Assembly: GCA_017646545.1 (NCBI GenBank)
Contig: JAGCMI010000082.1
Span: 1-18,324, forward strand
Source: Oscillospiraceae bacterium
GTDB lineage: Bacteria; Bacillota; Clostridia; Oscillospirales; Oscillospiraceae
DNA length: 18,324 nt
Reading direction: 5' to 3'
The notes beneath the pieces are model-generated. The model saw nothing but the letters and a program-made list of their open reading frames with translations. It had not been told where the DNA came from and ran no database searches. The position numbers were made by a program, and so were the translations under genes. Numbering within the stretch: position 1 is the first letter of the stretch; each line of letters starts with the position of its first letter. Positions 14,639-18,324 of this stretch are shown here, in pieces.

Positions 14639-15325
14639 ATGGAATACTTATCCAACGGTTTCACCCTGCATACCGGTGACGGTTCTTTCCCCATCAGTAC
14701 CGACTCCATGCTTCTGGCGGATTTTGTGCGTTTGCCCCCCAATGCATCCGTTGTGGATCTGGGCGCAGGCTGCGGCACTTTGGGGGTGCTACTGTGTACC
14801 AGAGATTCTCGGTGCCACATCACCGGCATTGAACTGGATCCCGTTGCCCACCGGTCAGCCACCGAAAATATCGAACGAAATCATTTGCAAGACCGCATGG
14901 AAAGTATATGCGGCGATTTGCGGTGTATTTCCCTGCCAAGGGGCAGCTTTTCCGTCTGCGTGTCTAATCCTCCCTATTTTTCCGGAGGACCGGCAAGCAA
15001 GGCGCACCCGCTTGCCCGCCGGGATGATTGCTGCTCCCCTGCCCAGCTATTTCAAGCTGCTGCAAGGGCGCTGAAATTCGGCGGCGACTTTTTCATGGTG
15101 CATAAACCGGAGCGTCTGGCTGAACTGATCGCCTGCGGTGCACGAGAAGGCTTGGAGGCCAAACGGCTGCGGCTGGTTCGCCACCGAGAAGGCGGAGAAA
15201 TCTCTTTGATTCTGCTTGCCTTCCGCAAAGGCGGCAAGCCGGGTTTGCAGATTGACGAAAAATTCCTACACCATTGCGATGGCACACCATCGCATTACTA
15301 TCGCGAAATCTACCACATTCCCTAA
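14639..15325 (+). CDS. TrmN6-like tRNA (adenine-N6)-methyltransferase
   Basis: This is a Rossmann-fold SAM-dependent methyltransferase of the TrmN6/YabB family. The characterised E. coli member methylates N6 of A37 in tRNA1(Val). The 228-residue product has the SAM loop VVDLGAGCGTLG (38-49), the acidic end of strand 2 in GIELD (63-67) and the amino-methyltransferase motif SNPPYF (109-114). I start at ATG 14639, which has GGAG 6 bases upstream; an in-frame ATG at 14627 has no ribosome site and abuts the terminator. The neighbour rsmI begins 70 bases downstream, matching the yabB-yazA-yabC (rsmI) order of Bacillus subtilis without yazA. The family call is firm; the exact tRNA target is inferred. 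Confidence 0.88.
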   Translation: MEYLSNGFTLHTGDGSFPISTDSMLLADFVRLPPNASVVDLGAGCGTLGVLLCTRDSRCHITGIELDPVAHRSATENIERNHLQDRMESICGDLRCISLPRGSFSVCVSNPPYFSGGPASKAHPLARRDDCCSPAQLFQAAARALKFGGDFFMVHKPERLAELIACGAREGLEAKRLRLVRHREGGEISLILLAFRKGGKPGLQIDEKFLHHCDGTPSHYYREIYHIP

Positions 15326-15336
15326 AATCATTGGAG

Positions 15337-15367
15337 TTGCCACACCAGCCTGGGCGCTGGCCGGCAA
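15337..15367 (+). other. Imperfect hairpin between trmN6-like gene and rsmI
   Basis: TTGCC (15337-15341) pairs with GGCAA (15363-15367), and inside it CCAGC (15345-15349) pairs with GCTGG (15356-15360) around a 6-base loop, with a small asymmetric bulge. No T-run follows, so it is not a normal intrinsic terminator. It lies just upstream of the GGAGG site of rsmI and may affect its translation or mRNA stability. Confidence 0.35.
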
Positions 15368-15395
15368 TGACATTTAAAACGAGGAGGTTCCGCCC

Positions 15396-16235
15396 ATGGC
15401 CGGAATGCTTTATCTTGTTCCTACGCCCATCGGCAATTTGGGCGACATTTCCGAGCGTGCCCGCAAAACTCTGGAAGAAGCGGATTTTATCGCTGCGGAG
15501 GATACCCGGGTATCTTTGAAGCTGCTGAACCATCTGGGTATCAAAAAAAGCCTTGTCAGCTATTTCGAGCACAACAAGGCCTTCAAGGGCAATATTATTT
15601 TGGACCGCATTCTGGCAGGCGAAACCTGCGCGCTGGTCTCCGATGCCGGCAGCCCTGCCATTTCCGACCCCGGTGAAGATCTGGTGAAGCTGTGTGCGGA
15701 GCACGGCATTACCGTATGCGCCATCCCCGGCCCCTGCGCTGTCATCACAGCGCTGAGCATCTCCGGGCAGGCCACCGGTCGATTCTGCTTTGAGGGATTC
15801 CTCTCCACCGCAAAAAAGAGCCGTAAGGAGCATCTGGAAAGTCTGAGAAACGAGACTCGCACCATGATCTTCTACGAAGCACCCCACAAACTGGTGGCAA
15901 CGCTGGAAGATATGGCCGAGGTTTTTGGAAACGACCGACCTATCAGTCTTTGCAGAGAACTGACGAAGCTTCACGAAGAAGTGGTTCGCACCACGCTGGG
16001 TGCTGCCATTGAAGGCTACACCACCAATCCCCCCAAGGGCGAATTTGTGCTGGTGGTTGCAGGCGCAGAACCGGTGGTGACAGAAAAGCCCACCGCCACC
16101 GATGCTGCCAAGCGCGTACAGCAGCTGATGGCAGACGGCATGAGCCGCAAGGATGCCGTCAAGCAGACCGCAAAGGAATTGGATCTGCCGAAAAATGTGG
16201 TTTACGATGCCGCATTGGCAATAGACGAAGAATAA
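15396..16235 (+). CDS. rsmI: RsmI: 16S rRNA (cytidine-1402 2'-O)-methyltransferase
   Basis: RsmI is a tetrapyrrole-methylase-fold enzyme that 2'-O-methylates C1402 of 16S rRNA, completing the m4Cm1402 modification with RsmH. The 279-residue product shows LVPTPIGNLGDI (7-18), FIAAEDTRVS, LVSDAGSPAISDPG, the CAIPGPCAVITAL loop, and YEAPHK further on. A C-terminal helical region (TATDAAKRVQQLMADGMSRK onward) is usual for the family. ATG 15396 lies 8 bases after GAGGAGG. Length is typical. A strong terminator follows. It probably shares transcripts with the trmN6-like gene just upstream. Confidence 0.97.
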   Translation: MAGMLYLVPTPIGNLGDISERARKTLEEADFIAAEDTRVSLKLLNHLGIKKSLVSYFEHNKAFKGNIILDRILAGETCALVSDAGSPAISDPGEDLVKLCAEHGITVCAIPGPCAVITALSISGQATGRFCFEGFLSTAKKSRKEHLESLRNETRTMIFYEAPHKLVATLEDMAEVFGNDRPISLCRELTKLHEEVVRTTLGAAIEGYTTNPPKGEFVLVVAGAEPVVTEKPTATDAAKRVQQLMADGMSRKDAVKQTAKELDLPKNVVYDAALAIDEE

Positions 16236-16239
16236 AAGC

Positions 16240-16270
16240 GCAGGAGCAGCCGTGGCTGCTCCTGCTTTTT
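16240..16270 (+). terminator. Intrinsic terminator after rsmI
   Basis: A perfect 11-base-pair GC-rich stem GCAGGAGCAGC/GCTGCTCCTGC (16240-16250 with 16255-16265) has a 4-base loop and is followed by TTTTT (16266-16270). It begins 4 bases after the rsmI stop and separates rsmI from spmA. Confidence 0.95.
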
Positions 16271-16281
16271 CATTTCCCGGC

Positions 16282-16299
16282 CATAGGCTGCATAGGCTG
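16282..16299 (+). repeat. Tandem 9-base repeat in the spmA leader
   Basis: CATAGGCTG occurs twice in direct succession (16282-16290 and 16291-16299), between the rsmI terminator and the spmA ribosome site. The CATA ends recall the -10 elements of sporulation sigma factors E and K, but no matching -35 is obvious. No sigma-A promoter is visible in this 47-base gap. Confidence 0.55.
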
Positions 16300-16317
16300 T
16301 CCATGGGAGGGATGAAG

Positions 16318-16902
16318 ATGGTGATGAGTTGGATCTTTACGGGGATGGTACTAATCTCCACCGTATTTGCCATGTTTCTGGGAAATGGCAGCGCATTGGC
16401 TGCCGCTGTGCCCCAAGGGGCGCAGGCCGGGGTCACATTGGCCCTTTCTCTGGCCGGTTCCATCTGCTTATGGACGGGTGTTGGCAAGTTAATGGAGCAC
16501 ATCGGTCTGACCGCCATACTGTCCAAGATGCTGCGGCCGTTATTGCACCGGGTCTTTCCGGGCACGAAAAAAGATCCGCAGCTGGCTGGGGTATTGTCCG
16601 GAAATATCTGCGCCAATTTGCTGGGATTGGGCAATGCCGCCACTCCCATGGGCATTGGAGCAGTACAGCGAATGAAAGACCCCCTCCGCCCCCATCGGGC
16701 GACGGATCAAATGTGCAGGCTCATTGTGCTCAACACCGCCTCCATCCAGCTGATTCCAGCTAATGTGGCCGCTGTACGGGTTAGCCTCGGCTGCGCCACG
16801 CCTTTTGACATTTTACCGGCGGTTTGGGTCACCAGCATCTGCTCCGCCTCCATGGGATTATTGGCTGCGTATCTTTTGGGAAAGCTGTGGCGGCATGATT
16901 GA
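16318..16902 (+). CDS. spmA: Spore maturation protein A (nucleoside-recognition/Gate-domain membrane protein)
   Basis: SpmA and SpmB are membrane proteins needed for normal dehydration of the spore core in Bacillus and Clostridium; their biochemical activity is not settled. The 194-residue product matches the usual 196. It carries the family stretches ICANLLGLGNAATPMGIGA and LIVLNTASIQLIPANVAAVR within several hydrophobic segments. I start at ATG 16318-16320, 6 bases after GGGAGGG; longer in-frame starts would reach back into the rsmI terminator. Its stop overlaps the spmB start by 8 bases, so the two are probably translated together. In B. subtilis spmAB is expressed with dacB in the mother cell, but no dacB is present here. 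Confidence 0.93.
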   Translation: MVMSWIFTGMVLISTVFAMFLGNGSALAAAVPQGAQAGVTLALSLAGSICLWTGVGKLMEHIGLTAILSKMLRPLLHRVFPGTKKDPQLAGVLSGNICANLLGLGNAATPMGIGAVQRMKDPLRPHRATDQMCRLIVLNTASIQLIPANVAAVRVSLGCATPFDILPAVWVTSICSASMGLLAAYLLGKLWRHD

Positions 16903-17407
16903 TTACATCGTTCCGCTACTATTACTGGTCATTTGCTGCATGGCATTGTCCAAAAAAGAAAATGCCTATGACCTGCTGCTCAGCGGCGGCGCAGATGGGC
17001 TCAAGCTTGTGGTTTCCATTCTCCCCACTCTGGTTTTGTTGCTGACTGCAGTGACCATGCTACGGCAAAGCGGCGCGGTGGAAGTATTCAGCAGCTTTTT
17101 CGCACCGATTTTTCAGTTTTTCGGCATCCCACCAGAAACCGCCATTTTGGTATTGATCCGTCCTATTTCCGGCAGCGCTGCTTTGGCAGTGGGCACAGAA
17201 CTGATGGCCACCTACGGGGTGGACAGCCCAATCGGGCGCACCGCAGCGGTGATGCTGGGCTCTACGGAGACCACTTTTTACACCATTAGTGTGTATTTTG
17301 GCGCTGCGGGCATAAAAAAGACCCGCTACACCCTACCGGCTGCGCTGATTGCGGATTTTGTGGGATTTTTCATGGCGGCATTGACAAGCAGAATATTTTA
17401 CGCATAA
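16895..17407 (+). CDS. spmB: Spore maturation protein B (nucleoside-recognition/Gate-domain membrane protein)
   Basis: The 170-residue membrane protein (family norm about 178) begins MIDYIVPLLLLVICCMAL. It contains the conserved core RPISGSAALAVGTELM, then GVDSPIGRTAAVMLGSTETT and FYTISVYFGAAGIKKTRYTL, closely matching known SpmB. The ATG at 16895 overlaps the end of spmA by 8 bases. No strong separate ribosome site is visible, so translational coupling with spmA is likely. A symmetrical terminator follows directly. Together with spmA it indicates an endospore-forming ancestry and probably present capacity. Confidence 0.94.
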   Translation: MIDYIVPLLLLVICCMALSKKENAYDLLLSGGADGLKLVVSILPTLVLLLTAVTMLRQSGAVEVFSSFFAPIFQFFGIPPETAILVLIRPISGSAALAVGTELMATYGVDSPIGRTAAVMLGSTETTFYTISVYFGAAGIKKTRYTLPAALIADFVGFFMAALTSRIFYA

Positions 17408-17408
17408 A

Positions 17409-17436
17409 AAAACGCCGTGGAAATCCACGGCGTTTT
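17409..17436. terminator. Bidirectional intrinsic terminator between spmB and the acidic zinc-ribbon gene
   Basis: AAAACGCCGTGG (17409-17420) and CCACGGCGTTTT (17425-17436) form a perfect 12-base-pair inverted repeat with a 4-base loop. The T-run ends the plus-strand spmB transcript, and the A-run acts as the T-run for the convergent minus-strand gene, which stops at 17445. It fills the 37-base gap. Confidence 0.95.
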
Positions 17437-17444
17437 CTGTTTCA

Positions 17445-17912
17445 TTATTCCTCGTCCTCGTCATCCTCGAAGGAGAACTCCAGATTCTCGCCGCAGTTGG
17501 GGCAAGCAATGGCGCCATCCTCCAGGGTTTCCTCGTCGAAGTTGATCACTTCGCCGCAAACGGGGCACTCCACCTCGTAGATGGTGGAATCTTCATCGCC
17601 AAATTCGAAACCCTCTTCGCAGCCGCAGTCGCACTCTTCCTCGTCGTCCCAGTCTTCATCCTCTTCGTCGTAGAACTCGTCTTCGTCCTCTTCGTCCATG
17701 ATGAAGTCCTCGATGGCGTCCAGATCTTCTTCGATCTCGTCCAGCTCATCGGAGATGGCGATGGTGGTCTCCTCCACATCCTTCAGACGCTTGGTGATAT
17801 CACCCAGCAGATCCACGATGGCGGCAATCATCTTGCCCTCGTTGGTTTCGGTGCTCAGCTGCAGGCCATCCATCAGGCCCTTGAGATATGCGGACTTTTC
17901 ACAAATAGTCAT
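17445..17912 (-). CDS. Very acidic zinc-ribbon protein, CD1247 N-terminal-domain type; function unknown
   Basis: The 155-residue product resembles a family widespread in Clostridia and annotated only by the CD1247 N-terminal domain; I recognise it by its start (MTICEKSAYLKGLMDGL) and cannot name a function. Residues 1-60 look helical, with a possible coiled coil. Residues 56-100 are almost all Asp/Glu and end in a Cys cluster (C94, C96, C98). Residues 116-140 hold a zinc-ribbon pattern, CPVC then CPNC 18 residues later, and the tail is again acidic. There is no signal peptide or membrane segment. ATG 17910-17912 has GAGAGGAG 7 bases upstream. Codon use is strongly biased, like that of efp, which suggests high expression. 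No clear promoter is visible, so read-through from efp is possible. Confidence 0.8.
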   Translation of the reverse strand: MTICEKSAYLKGLMDGLQLSTETNEGKMIAAIVDLLGDITKRLKDVEETTIAISDELDEIEEDLDAIEDFIMDEEDEDEFYDEEDEDWDDEEECDCGCEEGFEFGDEDSTIYEVECPVCGEVINFDEETLEDGAIACPNCGENLEFSFEDDEDEE

Positions 17913-17983
17913 AGTGTTACTCCTCTCATTAAAGGGATCGCTTCACGACCCGCAGGTCAATGGCGATGACTTACAATTTTAGA

Positions 17984-18014
17984 AATAGGGGACGATTGTG
18001 CATCGTCCCCTATT
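17984..18014 (-). terminator. Hairpin terminator after efp
   Basis: A 13-base-pair perfect stem AATAGGGGACGAT/ATCGTCCCCTATT (17984-17996 with 18002-18014) with a 5-base loop lies 14 bases after the efp stop. The minus-strand tail reads only ATTTCTAAAA, so the T-run is short and termination may be incomplete, leaving some read-through into the zinc-ribbon gene. Confidence 0.75.
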
Positions 18015-18028
18015 GAGTTTTGAAATAA

Positions 18029-18324
18029 TTAGGCCTTGGAACGGCTCAGATACTCACCGGTACGGGTGTCGATCTGGATCTTGTCGCCCTCGTTGATGAA
18101 CAGCGGCACCTTAACCTCAGCACCGGTCTCGACGGTAGCGGGCTTCAGAGTGTTGGTAGCGGTGTTGCCAGCGAAGCCGGGGTCGGTAGCGGTAACGACC
18201 AGGTCAACGAAGTTGGGAACTTCAACACCGAAAACCTTGCCCTTGTAGGACATGACGGTGCAGATGTCGTTCTCCTTGACGAACTTAAAGCTGTCATCCA
18301 GAACATCACCGTTCAGGGGAACCA
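18029..18324 (-). CDS. efp: Elongation factor P, C-terminal part (cut by window edge)
   Basis: EF-P binds ribosomes stalled on polyproline stretches and promotes peptide bond formation. The last 98 codons are visible. The frame continues upstream of the internal Met at 18251-18253 to the window edge, reading [19 protein letters not shown]. These are the OB-fold middle and C-terminal domains, with [34 protein letters not shown] and the diagnostic ending [19 protein letters not shown]. The N-terminal domain, with the residue that is post-translationally modified in many species, lies outside the window. Codon use is highly biased, as expected for an abundant translation factor. Confidence 0.96.
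   Translation of the reverse strand, partial: VPLNGDVLDDSFKFVKENDICTVMSYKGKVFGVEVPNFVDLVVTATDPGFAGNTATNTLKPATVETGAEVKVPLFINEGDKIQIDTRTGEYLSRSKA

Noticed and set aside
15326..15395. A tRNA or small RNA gene in the structured gap before rsmI
   Set aside because: The fold is a single imperfect hairpin; there is no cloverleaf, no CCA end and no own promoter or terminator.
15093..16655. A 520-codon minus-strand open frame across trmN6, rsmI and spmA
   Set aside because: It crosses three well-supported plus-strand genes and the strong rsmI terminator, and its product shows no domain or motif.
17913..17983. TTGACC followed by TTTAAT as a promoter for the acidic zinc-ribbon gene
   Set aside because: The spacing is about 20 bases and the -10 is poor, so I do not call it a promoter.

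Overview
The window looks like chromosomal core DNA from a Gram-positive, endospore-forming anaerobe of the class Clostridia. Order Oscillospirales is my best guess from gene content and fairly GC-rich codon use; the genus cannot be read from the sequence. Supporting signs are a Firmicutes-type division and cell-wall (dcw) cluster with MraZ, DivIB and a PASTA-tailed class B PBP, a MurE with the meso-diaminopimelate DNPR motif, ClpC, the spore maturation pair spmA-spmB, and a clostridial 2[4Fe-4S] ferredoxin. I see no mobile element, CRISPR array, rRNA or tRNA, and no gap longer than about 160 bases without a gene.

Layout. Positions 1-11764, all on the minus strand, hold the dcw cluster. In transcription order it is mraZ, rsmH, an ftsL/divIC-like gene, a spoVD/pbpB-like PBP, murE, murF, mraY, ftsW/spoVE, murG, divIB and ftsZ (cut by the left edge). 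Genes overlap by 4 bases or sit 3 to about 30 bases apart. The exceptions are a hairpin-containing gap before the PBP gene and a promoter-containing gap before ftsZ. A strong sigma-A-type promoter precedes mraZ, with four TGG repeats at 10-11 base spacing that fit an MraZ operator. murD is missing from its usual place between mraY and ftsW; murB, murC and ftsA are also absent from the cluster.

Upstream of mraZ, on the same strand, is clpC (11921-14242). Divergent from it on the plus strand are a small ferredoxin gene, trmN6, rsmI, and spmA-spmB. These are punctuated by clear intrinsic terminators after the ferredoxin, rsmI and spmB. The spmB terminator is symmetrical and also serves the convergent minus-strand gene for a very acidic zinc-ribbon protein of the CD1247 N-terminal-domain type. 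Upstream of that lies efp, cut by the right edge.

How the genes work together. MurE and MurF finish the UDP-MurNAc-pentapeptide. MraY and MurG convert it to lipid I and lipid II. The SEDS protein FtsW/SpoVE and the class B PBP polymerise and crosslink it. DivIB, the FtsL/DivIC-like protein and FtsZ organise this at the septum. RsmH (inside the dcw operon) and RsmI (plus strand) modify the same 16S rRNA nucleotide, C1402. TrmN6, RsmI and EF-P add a translation theme to the flank, and SpmA/SpmB a sporulation theme.

I do not find a convincing undescribed multi-gene system. The most useful second looks are the missing murD, the hairpin before the PBP gene, the MraZ operator, a GAAC-N4-GTTC palindrome at the clpC end, and the acidic zinc-ribbon protein.
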